This document shows positions 1-8,163 of a DNA stretch of 30,351 nt, piece after piece. The DNA is taken from the NCBI GenBank assembly GCA_019634245.1, contig JAHQVR010000209.1, forward strand, positions 1 to 30,351, read 5' to 3'. Positions within the stretch are counted from its first letter, which is position 1. Each line of letters opens with the position of its first letter. A model generated the notes under the pieces. That model worked only from the letters and a program-made list of their open reading frames with translations, ran no database searches and was not told the DNA's origin. This stretch comes from Gammaproteobacteria bacterium. Its GTDB lineage: Bacteria; Pseudomonadota; Gammaproteobacteria; Granulosicoccales; Granulosicoccaceae. The position numbers and the translations under genes were made by a program.

Positions 1-1
1 G

Positions 2-115
2 GGCCTTGTCAGAAGCTGGGGAGAGTTTAAGAAAGACTCATTGCCTTTGAAGCAAGTTTCCGATGCAAGAATAGAAGCTAGTAAATTGGTTGATATCGTT
101 AATTACGACAACTAA
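2..115 (+). CDS. C-terminal fragment of a probable Fe(III) ABC-transporter substrate-binding protein (5' end outside window)
   Basis: An open frame enters from the left edge and ends at TAA 113-115, giving 37 residues. It begins GLVRSWGEFKKDSLPL and finishes with an EASKLVDIVNYDN tail. The pattern of SWGEFK, then D-x-L, then an acidic/alanine helix (EA..L.D) to the terminus resembles the C-terminal end of FbpA/FutA/AfuA-type periplasmic iron-binding proteins. The protein would bind ferric iron in the periplasm for an ABC importer whose other genes lie outside the window. Only the last helix is visible, so the family call rests on a short resemblance from memory. A weak hairpin follows at 149-175. 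Confidence 0.55.
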   Translation, partial: GLVRSWGEFKKDSLPLKQVSDARIEASKLVDIVNYDN

Positions 116-148
116 TTTTGAAAGTATGCAAAATGGTTTCAGACAGCT

Positions 149-175
149 GTCGTCACGAGAATTGATCGTGGCGGC
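149..175 (+). terminator. possible hairpin terminator after the truncated binding-protein gene
   Basis: GTCGTCACGA (149-158) can pair with TCGTGGCGGC (166-175) across a 7-base loop. The stem has ten pairs, two of them G-U in RNA. No T-run follows, so it may be a Rho-assisted end or only a stable 3' structure. The rest of 176-379 shows no convincing gene. Confidence 0.3.
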
Positions 176-379
176 AACTCGGGGTGGCTCTCTGGCTGTC
201 AATTAGTTTAATCGATGTTCAGAAGCTCAATCTAACTGGCAGCTCTGAGTTAATACCTATGACTAGTACTGTCAAGATCTAATTTGCGTTATTGCATCTG
301 CAGACAGGCGTAAATCGTTACGAAGCTTCGTTTATAATTGAGTTTGAATATCAATTTGCCCACCGGGATGATTTTTCAA

Positions 380-1921
380 ATGAGCTCAAACGACACTCCA
401 ATAATTGCAGCAAAAGCCCCGGTGAAAGTTAGTGTAGAAGCAGGCAAAGACTACTACTGGTGTCGGTGCGGTAAATCGAACACTCAACCTTTTTGCGATG
501 GTTCCCATAAAGGAACTTCGATAACGCCATTGAAATTTACTGCTGAGGCTTCTGAGGACGTCGCACTTTGTCAGTGCAAATCGAGCGCAAACGCCCCATT
601 TTGTGATGGCACCCATGCCAGTCTCGGCTCCTTATCCGTTGGTGATCCGGCACCAGCACCTGTTAACACGGCTGGAGCACCCGTGGCTACGCCAACGCCT
701 GAAGAACCAACGGTGGCACTGATTCATGATCTGGCTCGCGATGGATTAAGTAAGCTCGGACATCACGGTGAAATGGGTTCGATGGGAGTACCCCGAAAGG
801 ACCTGCCGCATTGGGATGACATTCAAATTCTTCCTGCACAAATGGCGCAAAAGCCATTGTTGGATGATCATCCTGTGTCTACCAGCGTTGTGATTGGTCC
901 ACGCGCTGCTCGTCCGTTAACCTTGAATATTCCATTGTTTGTATCCGACATGAGTTATGGCGCGCTGTCAGAAGAAGCAAAAATTGCGTTATCTCGTGGT
1001 GCCGAATTGGCTGGTACGGGCATTTGCTCGGGCGAAGGTGGCATGCTTCCAGAAGAGCAAGCTGAAAATTCTCGGTATTTTTATGAATTGGCATCGGCGA
1101 AGTTCGGTTGGAATATCGATTTGGTGGAGCGCGTACAAGCGTTTCACTTTAAAGGCGGACAAGGTGCTAAAACCGGAACCGGGGGGCATTTACCGGGTGA
1201 TAAGGTTCAAGGAAAAATCGCAGAGGTCAGAGGACTTGAAGCGGGACAAAGCGCAATTTCTCCTCCAACGTTTACTGACTTGAATTCGGCTACAGACTTT
1301 AAACGAATCGCCGATGAAGTTCGTGAGCGTTCTGGCGGTATACCCATTGGTTTTAAGCTGTCGGCTAATCGCATTGAGGATGATATCGACTTTGCCTTGG
1401 AGGCCAGTGCTGACTACATTATCCTGGATGGACGAGGTGGCGGCACTGGAGCAGCTCCTTTGTTATTCCGTAACAATATATCAGTGCCTACTATCCCAGC
1501 ATTGGCTCGGGCGCGTAAACATCTGAACCAAAAAACCGGTGGAGAAATTACCTTGGTGATAACGGGTGGATTACGTGTGGCAGAGGATTTTGTGAAAGCA
1601 ATGGCATTGGGTGCAGATGCGATTGCGGTATCTAACTCCGCAATGCAAGCGGTAGGATGTATTGCCGCTAGAATGTGCAACTCAAACAATTGTCCAGCCG
1701 GTGTAGCCACACAAAAACCTGAGTTGCGTGCGCGTCTTAACGTTCAAACCAGTGCTGAAAAGTTGGCTCGTTATTTCGACGCATCCGTCGAATTAATGCA
1801 GGTACTTGCCCGAGCATGCGGCCATGATGATCTATCAAAACTAACTCATTCAGATATCACCACCTGGAAGCGCGATATAGCTGATCTTAGTGGGGTTCAG
1901 TTTGCGGGCGTTATACCGTAG
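380..1921 (+). CDS. double-CDGSH / FMN-binding glutamate synthase-domain fusion protein
   Basis: The protein has 513 residues from ATG 380. TTG 338 and ATG 368 are in-frame alternatives; 380 is preferred because a GGGA lies about 11 bases upstream and the CDGSH domain begins shortly after. Two [2Fe-2S] motifs of C-x-C...CDG(S/T)H type are visible: C28, C30, C39, H43 and C64, C66, C75, H79. A Pro/Ala-rich linker (about residues 85-115) leads to a TIM-barrel like the FMN/synthase domain of the GltB large subunit, with Gly-rich GGQGAKTGTGGHLPG and DGRGGGTGAAP segments. C427-x5-C433-x4-C438 matches the cysteine spacing of the GltS [3Fe-4S] cluster. No glutamine amidotransferase domain is present, so it is not a complete glutamate synthase. 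An FMN- and iron-sulfur-dependent redox role is the safe reading; the substrate is unknown. It appears monocistronic. Confidence 0.88.
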   Translation: MSSNDTPIIAAKAPVKVSVEAGKDYYWCRCGKSNTQPFCDGSHKGTSITPLKFTAEASEDVALCQCKSSANAPFCDGTHASLGSLSVGDPAPAPVNTAGAPVATPTPEEPTVALIHDLARDGLSKLGHHGEMGSMGVPRKDLPHWDDIQILPAQMAQKPLLDDHPVSTSVVIGPRAARPLTLNIPLFVSDMSYGALSEEAKIALSRGAELAGTGICSGEGGMLPEEQAENSRYFYELASAKFGWNIDLVERVQAFHFKGGQGAKTGTGGHLPGDKVQGKIAEVRGLEAGQSAISPPTFTDLNSATDFKRIADEVRERSGGIPIGFKLSANRIEDDIDFALEASADYIILDGRGGGTGAAPLLFRNNISVPTIPALARARKHLNQKTGGEITLVITGGLRVAEDFVKAMALGADAIAVSNSAMQAVGCIAARMCNSNNCPAGVATQKPELRARLNVQTSAEKLARYFDASVELMQVLARACGHDDLSKLTHSDITTWKRDIADLSGVQFAGVIP

Positions 1922-1929
1922 TCAACTAA

Positions 1930-1953
1930 ACAGATTTAAACTATTCAATCTGT
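1930..1953 (+). terminator. weak hairpin after the CDGSH-GltS gene
   Basis: ACAGATT (1930-1936) pairs with AATCTGT (1947-1953) around a 10-base loop, nine bases after the TAG stop. The stem is short and AU-rich and no T-run follows, so it may end transcription only weakly. Confidence 0.25.
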
Positions 1954-2058
1954 ACATGACGACCTTCTTGTGGGTGATTCTGTACTCCGCTATTATGAGC
2001 CTATCCTGAAATTATATAGTCGAACTTACCGATGTTTTATAACGTAGACGTCACGAGT

Positions 2059-2086
2059 TTGGTAGTTGTTTCAGATCACTTATAAG
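2059..2086 (+). promoter_or_regulatory. candidate sigma-70 promoter of kdgF
   Basis: TTGGTA at 2059-2064 and TATAAG at 2081-2086 are separated by 16 bases and lie about 30 bases before the kdgF ATG. The -10 overlaps the 8-base palindrome CTTATAAG (2080-2087). The match is moderate and only by eye. Confidence 0.35.
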
Positions 2087-2115
2087 TACACGCTACACAT
2101 TCCGGAGAGTAGTTT

Positions 2116-2427
2116 ATGTCAGATTTTCCTATCGTAGACACCGATGTTGGTGTAACGCGCCAGGTGTTGGCCGATCACCCTGATTTAATGGTAGTCGCCT
2201 TTAATTTCAATGAAGAGGGTGCTGAAGGGAAGTTGCACAATCATCCTCACATTCAATCTACCTTTGTTAAATCCGGGCATTTTGAATTTTCAGTAGACGG
2301 GAAGAAAATGAAAGTGGGGCCTGGTGATAGTTTCGTTATTCCCACCAATGCTGAACACGGATGCGTTTGCTTGGAGCCGGGTACATTAATCGATTGCTTC
2401 ACACCCCGGCGAGATGATTTTCTTTGA
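2116..2427 (+). CDS. kdgF: KdgF-type cupin, unsaturated uronate ring-opening protein
   Basis: This is a 103-residue single-domain cupin, the normal size for KdgF. KdgF converts the 4,5-unsaturated monouronates released by pectate or alginate lyases into the linear ketouronate (DKI/DEH) in the cytoplasm. The first cupin motif is H41-N-H43-P-H-I-Q47 with a following Gly-rich turn (VKSGHFEFSVDGK). The second has H81, and the C-terminal TPRRDDFL resembles the SPPREDFL tail typical of KdgF. The ATG at 2116 has GGAGAG upstream. It faces the alginate operon convergently and has its own promoter region. The assignment is strengthened by the neighbouring alginate lyase and reductase; a generic small cupin is the alternative. 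Confidence 0.82.
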   Translation: MSDFPIVDTDVGVTRQVLADHPDLMVVAFNFNEEGAEGKLHNHPHIQSTFVKSGHFEFSVDGKKMKVGPGDSFVIPTNAEHGCVCLEPGTLIDCFTPRRDDFL

Positions 2428-2458
2428 GTGTAGGCATCTTGTGTTAGCTGGAACTTAA

Positions 2459-2490
2459 GGCGGGCTGGAAGGGTATTTTCCAGTCCCGCC
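2459..2490. terminator. bidirectional hairpin between kdgF and the SDR gene
   Basis: GGCGGGCTGGAA (2459-2470) pairs with TTCCAGTCCCGCC (2478-2490) with one bulged base and a 7-base loop. It sits between two convergent stops (2427 and 2514), the usual place for a shared terminator. The T-run is poor on both strands. Confidence 0.6.
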
Positions 2491-2513
2491 TATGAACGCA
2501 ACAAACCTTGTGG

Positions 2514-3257
2514 CTAGCTAAACAACATACCACCGTTAATATCTACATTCGTACCGGTCATAAATGCTGAATCTTCAGAAGCTAACACCAGAACCATATT
2601 AGCAATATCCTCTGAAGATCCTTGGCGCTTGAGTGGAGTGGCTGCTTCAACATTTCGGCGCACTTCGTCTTTGGTGTGAACGTTGTGAAAGTCGGTGTCA
2701 ATCATTCCAGGGCACAATGAATTCACACGGATGCCAGGACCTAGCTCTTTGGCCAATCCCCGAGTCATAGTCATTACCGCACCTTTGGAAGTGGCATAGG
2801 GGACAGCGCCAGGACCGCCGCCATCTCGTCCTGCTTGACTAGCCAAATTCACAATGGCGCCGGATTTCATGTGTGCCAAGCTGGCGCGGACCATCCTAAA
2901 GATACTGGTCAGATTCAAATCCATAACGTTATGCCAGTGCTCGTCCGTCATCTCTGCGATCTTGACGCGAGCTACTAGACCGCCGGTGTTATTCACCAGT
3001 ATGTCGATGCCACCGAATTCACTGACAGTTTTGTTAACTAAAGCGTCAACGTCCTCCTGTTTACTAAGATCGCCTTGCATCGCAAAGGCTTTTCCACCTT
3101 GAGCCGTTATTTCTGCTACTGCACTATCTGCACCGGAGCTACTGGAGAAGTAGTTAATCGCTACATTTGCGCCTTCTGCTGCAAGGCGCATCGCACACGC
3201 GCGACCAATGTCACGGCCACCTCCGGTAACGATCGCCGTTTTTCCTGACAATTTCAT
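2514..3257 (-). CDS. short-chain dehydrogenase, probable DEH (4-deoxy-L-erythro-5-hexoseulose uronate) reductase
   Basis: This 247-residue classical SDR has the TGGGRDIG nucleotide-binding motif at residues 11-18, NNTGG at 89-93 (NNAG variant), N115, and a catalytic S140, Y154, K158 set (YATSK). In alginate pathways an SDR reduces DEH to 2-keto-3-deoxygluconate with NAD(P)H; that role is inferred from position. Its ATG overlaps the TGA of the PL15 lyase (ATGA at 3254-3257), so translation is probably coupled. It is the last gene of the minus-strand operon and is followed by a hairpin. A KduD-like or other sugar-acid dehydrogenase is possible. Cofactor preference cannot be read with confidence, although the NYFSSSS stretch after beta-2 lacks the acidic residue typical of NAD specificity. 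Confidence 0.82.
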   Translation of the reverse strand: MKLSGKTAIVTGGGRDIGRACAMRLAAEGANVAINYFSSSSGADSAVAEITAQGGKAFAMQGDLSKQEDVDALVNKTVSEFGGIDILVNNTGGLVARVKIAEMTDEHWHNVMDLNLTSIFRMVRASLAHMKSGAIVNLASQAGRDGGGPGAVPYATSKGAVMTMTRGLAKELGPGIRVNSLCPGMIDTDFHNVHTKDEVRRNVEAATPLKRQGSSEDIANMVLVLASEDSAFMTGTNVDINGGMLFS

Positions 3258-5617
3258 TGATTTTCCTCGTTGGTGTTTTTAACAGCCGGTGCTGAACCGA
3301 CATCAAATGTTTTTGGTACAACAATTTTAAAAGTTCGATCGTCGGCGTCTGTAAAGTACAGATCGCAATCATAACCTTGATCATCCAAAAATGAGTAAAT
3401 TCTGCGTGGCTCCGAGAGCGAGTAGGGCACGAGCAAGGTGGCTATTCTGTGTCTTATAGCGGTGGGAAAGCTGGCTTTTAAATGAGTGCTAATCGGAAGA
3501 CCTTCATAATCAACCGGATCTACGTCAGTGAACTCAGTGAACTGCTCTATCTTTGGAGCACCCGCTTCAGACCATAAAAACTGGCCATAAAAACCGGCAC
3601 GTTCGCCCGTGTATCGGAATGTGGTGTCACCCAATGTCATCGGAGAGTTCGTATGCAGCAGCCAATCGATGCTCACCGCACGACTGGCATCAATGCTATC
3701 GACAATAACGAAATACTCATCGTTAACAAAATAGACATCACGCAGCACCGAGTTGACTTCTGGTGTGAGTGATTGATAAGCGGCAGTGGCATCACCTTGT
3801 AGGTAGATATGATCACCACGATCCTCAGCGGTTGCTATGCTACCCGTGGATCGCATCGCTTGTGCTTTGTCCTTGCCGGCATATTGACCGTTGCCGTTGA
3901 TCAAAATGGCATTCTTCGATCTTGTTTGTCGACGCCAGTTCTGGTGCATGGTGCTGTTGAATGCCACATAATATCCCGACTGTATCGCCAGGTCTTCACC
4001 GTAAGCTGCCAGGCAAAAAGCATTTTGATCGCCATGACTATGGCTGATAGAGCCGTAAGGCGATGACTTCATAACAAATTGAAGGTGATTATCAGAATCT
4101 GCCATCGATTTTTGGATTCCTACCCAACCGATTCCGTTAAAACAACGCATACCGTCGCTAGGCGCGGTGGCAGGAACATCCGGAAAATCGGTCTGATAGG
4201 TTAGTTCGTCGAAGCGAAAATCCCACCAGCCCCAATTGTAAAAAGCGTTTTCAGTGTTCGGGTTGGTTTTGCAAATTTCATCGTAATACCAACGATATTC
4301 TCCTTTACCGGTGACACCGGCAAATTGCCGGAGATTAAATCCAATTTTAACTGCCGGTAAGTCACCCATCGTGGAATCATCACCAAAGGTGGCGCGCCGC
4401 GTATTCGGCGCTTTGGTGTACAACGGAAAATCCCCCGTCTGCTGAAAGAAGGGCCGGTGGTACAAATTGATGTTCGTGTAGCTTTTCAGTAGATTTGCTG
4501 CATCAATCAGATAGGCCATTCCGGTCATCCAATAGTGCGGACCTTCTGCCCAGCCACCTTCATGGTCACCCCAGGGTGAATACACAGTAAACAGAAATTC
4601 CACTGAGTAATTCAGCCAGTCTTCAGCTTCTGGAGTTTCGTCCAATAAGGCAATGCAAGCAGGAATGAGCACCGCTGATACGGCTCGTACCGCATGGCTG
4701 TCATAGGGAAAGAGCTGAATTTTAGCGTTGCAAATAAGATGATCGGCAGTTTGTCGGGTGCGTGCCAGCAGCGCTTGTTTTACGCGGTTACGCTCATCAT
4801 CTGTGAGTTCGTCGTAGAGCCAATCGTACCCCCAAGCCAGCGCGAGGTTGACACGAAATGCCCATTCGTCTGTGTAGGCTCGTGAAGTAGTGCCATTGGG
4901 ATCCCAATCCGACGCTGCAAGTAGCCACTGTTTTGCGCGGTCTATAAGGGCTCTGTCGTTAGTGACTTTGCCGCCGATGGCTAGATGACGAATGGCATAG
5001 AGTAATTCTTGGCAATCTATATAGGTTTGCCGCCAAATATGCGCCACGCGTTGGTGATTGGGATAACCCATCGGTTCAGGTAAAACGTCCTTATCCATCC
5101 AGGGCGACACAGATTTGTCAAAAAATTCCGACCAGGTGTATCGGGTTGGGTCATCTGTCACTTCCGAGCGAAATGTATCCAAGCGATCGTTGGTCATCCA
5201 CAAACGAGGGTGAGCGCGTGATACTTCTTTGTAACGCTCTTGTCTGGAAGACAAGGGCGTTATCGGTAACCTTTCGCTTAAATGAAAGGTGCGCTCAGAG
5301 CTCCAATTGGTTATAAGTTCGCCCGTGATGGCATCGCAAACAGCGTAGGCCCAACTGTAGTTGCCTGCCGGCAAGGCTACATCCGGGGTAAAAAAATTCA
5401 AGGGTAATTTATCAAACGACCATTGTTGATCGCTATTGTTCGATTGTATTCGAAGTGCGTAGTGTGCTCCATCTTCAAGCACAGGAAGCCAAGTGAAGCG
5501 TGGCGGATTCTCCACGATATCGTCCCCTTCTATGGGGCTATAACCGATAGTGAGACGGCCGGCTCGAGGTTCGTCTAGCAGTGTCGAGGCTGATTGTTGA
5601 GTTGCACCACTTGGCAC
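3254..5617 (-). CDS. PL15 family exolytic oligo-alginate lyase (Atu3025-like), cytoplasmic
   Basis: The protein has 787 residues, close to Atu3025 of Agrobacterium (about 776). An N-terminal DUF4962-like beta domain (about 1-115) is followed by an alpha/alpha toroid (about 130-460) and a heparinase II/III-like beta-sheet domain (about 485-770). Candidate catalytic residues are H308 and R311 in YDSHAVR, Y362 in GPHYWMTG, and H528 in SHSHGDQN. Their spacing fits the H311/R314/Y365/H531 set I recall for Atu3025. No signal peptide is present, so the enzyme should act in the cytoplasm on imported oligosaccharides, releasing unsaturated monouronate. The GTG start at 5617 has a strong AAGGAG seven bases upstream. 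A 10-bp hairpin separates it from the binding-protein gene, and its stop overlaps the SDR start. Confidence 0.9.
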   Translation of the reverse strand: MPSGATQQSASTLLDEPRAGRLTIGYSPIEGDDIVENPPRFTWLPVLEDGAHYALRIQSNNSDQQWSFDKLPLNFFTPDVALPAGNYSWAYAVCDAITGELITNWSSERTFHLSERLPITPLSSRQERYKEVSRAHPRLWMTNDRLDTFRSEVTDDPTRYTWSEFFDKSVSPWMDKDVLPEPMGYPNHQRVAHIWRQTYIDCQELLYAIRHLAIGGKVTNDRALIDRAKQWLLAASDWDPNGTTSRAYTDEWAFRVNLALAWGYDWLYDELTDDERNRVKQALLARTRQTADHLICNAKIQLFPYDSHAVRAVSAVLIPACIALLDETPEAEDWLNYSVEFLFTVYSPWGDHEGGWAEGPHYWMTGMAYLIDAANLLKSYTNINLYHRPFFQQTGDFPLYTKAPNTRRATFGDDSTMGDLPAVKIGFNLRQFAGVTGKGEYRWYYDEICKTNPNTENAFYNWGWWDFRFDELTYQTDFPDVPATAPSDGMRCFNGIGWVGIQKSMADSDNHLQFVMKSSPYGSISHSHGDQNAFCLAAYGEDLAIQSGYYVAFNSTMHQNWRRQTRSKNAILINGNGQYAGKDKAQAMRSTGSIATAEDRGDHIYLQGDATAAYQSLTPEVNSVLRDVYFVNDEYFVIVDSIDASRAVSIDWLLHTNSPMTLGDTTFRYTGERAGFYGQFLWSEAGAPKIEQFTEFTDVDPVDYEGLPISTHLKASFPTAIRHRIATLLVPYSLSEPRRIYSFLDDQGYDCDLYFTDADDRTFKIVVPKTFDVGSAPAVKNTNEENQ

Positions 5618-5631
5618 AGTGTATCTCCTTT

Positions 5632-5668
5632 AAAAAACTATCGCAGGGGTGGCAATTCGCCACCCCTG
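5632..5668 (-). terminator. intra-operon hairpin with T-run (attenuator, leaky terminator or mRNA-stabilising stem)
   Basis: CAGGGGTGGC (5644-5653) and GCCACCCCTG (5659-5668) form a perfect 10-bp GC-rich stem with a 5-base loop. On the minus transcript six bases then TTTTTT follow, just before the AAGGAG of the lyase gene. Placement between the binding protein and the enzyme genes suggests unequal expression of the two. Confidence 0.65.
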
Positions 5669-5680
5669 AGAATCGTCGAG

Positions 5681-7243
5681 TTACCCGCCGTACTGGCGTT
5701 TATAGGCAGAATTCATCACTTCCAACACCTTGTCGAGTCCTTTCTTATCAAGCTGTGCTAAGTAGTCATCCCATTCGGCCTCTACGTCACCGTTGCCCAG
5801 TACCCAGGTTTGTTGGCGCTCAAGCATATAGTCACGAACAGAGCCCCAGTAGCGGTCATAGACTTTTTGCTCATCAGCATTGAAGGCCACCCCGAGGAAT
5901 TGGTCGATTAGGTAATCACCTTCATCGTAGAGTGCGATCCCTTCCAGTGCGAATTCATTTGACCACTGCTTTTCGTATTCGTAGTCTTGAAAATAACCAC
6001 GAGCTTGCAGTTGTGATCCCACAGCCCAGAGTTGTGCATTCACAGGCTCATCGCTATTGAGAACGGAATCTTTAAAGATAGGCTTACCGTCAACCATATC
6101 GTACTGAATGCCTTCGGCTCCAAAATTGGCCAACCGACGGCCTTTTTCGGTGAACCAGAAGTCGAAGTATTTAATGGTTTCAACAGGGTGCTTGTTGGTG
6201 CCACCGATAGCCCAACCATCAGGTTTGATAGGAATACGTCGATGTTCTTCGATTCTCTTGCCCGATATAGAAGCGGGAGGCGCAAAGGCTTTAAAGGAAA
6301 AACCATCAATTTTAGATGACAGTCGGTTGTAGCCGGAGGTAGAAGCAAACCAATCGTGCGTAGCGCCACCTAAATTTTCTGAGAGTAGGAACTCACGTGA
6401 TGAACTTCCACGAGTAAAGATTTCCGCATCAACCAAACCATCATTGTACCAACGCGCTAGGTTCTTGATACCTTCACGGTAACCCTCTCCAGCATAAGGA
6501 TGTTTGATCTCGCCTTCATCAACGTAGAAGTCATGATAGGTGTCCGAACCAGAAGAACGACCATCCCATAAGGTTACCAGTCGAATCAGCTCCGGCCACT
6601 GACGTGCGAAGTAAGGCACTTCGTCGGCTTCACCATTGCCATTCGGGTCTTGAGTTTTGAAAGCCCGTAACGCGGCTTCAAACTCGTCAACGGTCTCTGG
6701 CACATCGAGCCCTAGTGCTTCAAGCCAATCGTAACGGATGAAGTAGGCACGCCCATATTTCCCATCGGGTAGGTATGGGATGTAGTACATGTTGCCATCA
6801 GCGGCTGAAATAGCCGATTGAATGTGTGGCTTTTCTTCGAAGAATTTCTTCAGATTAGGAGCGTGCTCATCGATGAGATCGTTCAGCGGTAGAAAGGCAC
6901 CTTCGGGGCCATACTGATTAACGAAATCTTTTATGCGGCTAGAGCCAACGATGTCAGGTATCTTGCCGCCGGCCAGCATCAGGTTTAACGCTTCGGTTTT
7001 GCCGGTGTTTTCATCGGTACGCATGTTCGCGCCGACCGTCACATCCTTTAGGCTAATATTGGTGAGTGCACGAGCTTCCTGTTCAACGGGCCAATCTTCT
7101 TTATATACGGGATAGCGTGCATGATTCATCTGGATGGTCAATTCCAGCGGCTCATCCACGATCTTGTATTCATCGTTGGCCAAAGCCCCCGATGACAATG
7201 CAGCACTGACCAGTGCTGTAGTTACCAAAGTACGCATCTTCAT
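5681..7243 (-). CDS. periplasmic alginate-oligosaccharide binding protein (AlgQ1/AlgQ2-like) of a CUT1-type ABC importer
   Basis: The start at ATG 7243 is chosen because AGGAG lies eight to nine bases upstream and a signal peptide begins there (KMR charge, hydrophobic core, cleavage likely after ALA22). Upstream in-frame starts would bury the signal. The precursor has 520 residues and no lipobox cysteine, so it should be a soluble periplasmic protein. Residues 199-208, DPNGNGEADE, form an EF-hand-like loop at the place where AlgQ1/AlgQ2 of Sphingomonas sp. A1 bind calcium. The fold is the large cluster of SBP_bac_1 proteins, about 500 residues, that serve LplB/LplC-type permeases. It follows the second permease by 28 bases and precedes the lyase. 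Alginate specificity is inferred from the calcium loop and gene order. Confidence 0.87.
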   Translation of the reverse strand: MKMRTLVTTALVSAALSSGALANDEYKIVDEPLELTIQMNHARYPVYKEDWPVEQEARALTNISLKDVTVGANMRTDENTGKTEALNLMLAGGKIPDIVGSSRIKDFVNQYGPEGAFLPLNDLIDEHAPNLKKFFEEKPHIQSAISAADGNMYYIPYLPDGKYGRAYFIRYDWLEALGLDVPETVDEFEAALRAFKTQDPNGNGEADEVPYFARQWPELIRLVTLWDGRSSGSDTYHDFYVDEGEIKHPYAGEGYREGIKNLARWYNDGLVDAEIFTRGSSSREFLLSENLGGATHDWFASTSGYNRLSSKIDGFSFKAFAPPASISGKRIEEHRRIPIKPDGWAIGGTNKHPVETIKYFDFWFTEKGRRLANFGAEGIQYDMVDGKPIFKDSVLNSDEPVNAQLWAVGSQLQARGYFQDYEYEKQWSNEFALEGIALYDEGDYLIDQFLGVAFNADEQKVYDRYWGSVRDYMLERQQTWVLGNGDVEAEWDDYLAQLDKKGLDKVLEVMNSAYKRQYGG

Positions 7244-7271
7244 AAGTCTCTCTCCTGCGTGGTTAGTAGGA

Positions 7272-8156
7272 TCACTCTTTGACTCCGCCAAGGAGTATTC
7301 CTTTTTCAAAATACTTCTGTATGAAGGGGTAAACAATTAGAACAGGAATAATCGCACAAACAATGATTGCCGCCGTGACGGTCTCTACACTGTAGGGTTG
7401 ATCCAGCAAAGTTGCTGTAAATTCCTGATCGTCGGATAGGTTGGCGATGGTGTGGCGTAAAAACACCTGCAATGGAATTTTTTCTTCACTCTGTAAAAGC
7501 ACCATCGCCCAGAAGAAGCCGTTCCAGCGAGCTACAATGCAGAAAAGCGTAATAGTCGCAATAGCAGGTTTCGATAATGGCAAATACACTTTCCATAATA
7601 TCTGAAAGTCGTTTGCACCATCCATTCGTGCTGCTTCTTCGAAACTTCTGGGAATTGCTTCAAAAAAGTTTCTAAGAAGAATCAGATTAAACGCGTTCAC
7701 CGCGAACGCGATTATGATACCGAAGTAGCTATCGAGCAGATTCAGATCCCGCATATTTAAGAAAAACGGGATTAATCCGGCATTGAACCACAAGGTAAAT
7801 GCAACGAACAAATTCCAAAAGCGTCTGCCGATTAGATGAGGTTTTGACAGTGCGTATGCCCCGGGAATGATAATCAGCAAACTCATCAGCGTCCCGCCAA
7901 TGGTGTAGATAAACGTGTTTCCATATGACACCCAAAATTTCGGGTTGGTCACCACGTGTTTGTAGGCGGCCAGAGTTGCATCGATTGGCGTTAATACGAC
8001 TTTGCCAGCACTCGCTGCAAATCCAGAACTGAAGGAAACGGCAGCGATATAAATAAACGGATAGAGCGTTGCGGCTGCAAATAATCCAATCAGCAGCGAT
8101 GTGGCGATCGCAAATATTTTATCGCCACGTGAATACAGATTCATGTTCATTGCCAT
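7272..8156 (-). CDS. algM2: ABC importer inner-membrane permease, AlgM2/LplC-like (MalG type)
   Basis: The protein has 294 residues from ATG 8156, seven bases past the stop of the first permease; an upstream extension to 8210 would overlap that gene and lacks hydrophobic character. About six membrane helices are visible, the first at about residues 12-35. The cytoplasmic EAA loop that docks on the ATPase is EAARMDGANDFQILWKVYLP (about residues 174-193). The C-terminal VKE ending and its size match AlgM2 of the Sphingomonas A1 alginate importer (about 293). It would form the channel with the upstream permease. ATG codons at 8150 and 8144 are alternative starts, since the ribosome site is weak and probably helped by coupling. 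Confidence 0.88.
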   Translation of the reverse strand: MAMNMNLYSRGDKIFAIATSLLIGLFAAATLYPFIYIAAVSFSSGFAASAGKVVLTPIDATLAAYKHVVTNPKFWVSYGNTFIYTIGGTLMSLLIIIPGAYALSKPHLIGRRFWNLFVAFTLWFNAGLIPFFLNMRDLNLLDSYFGIIIAFAVNAFNLILLRNFFEAIPRSFEEAARMDGANDFQILWKVYLPLSKPAIATITLFCIVARWNGFFWAMVLLQSEEKIPLQVFLRHTIANLSDDQEFTATLLDQPYSVETVTAAIIVCAIIPVLIVYPFIQKYFEKGILLGGVKE

Positions 8157-8163
8157 CTGCCGC

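Noticed and set aside
262..267. ACTAGT upstream of the CDGSH-GltS gene, like the alginate operator half-site
   Set aside because: A single 6-base match is expected several times by chance in 30 kb (others occur at 17823 and 23272), and the full palindrome is absent.
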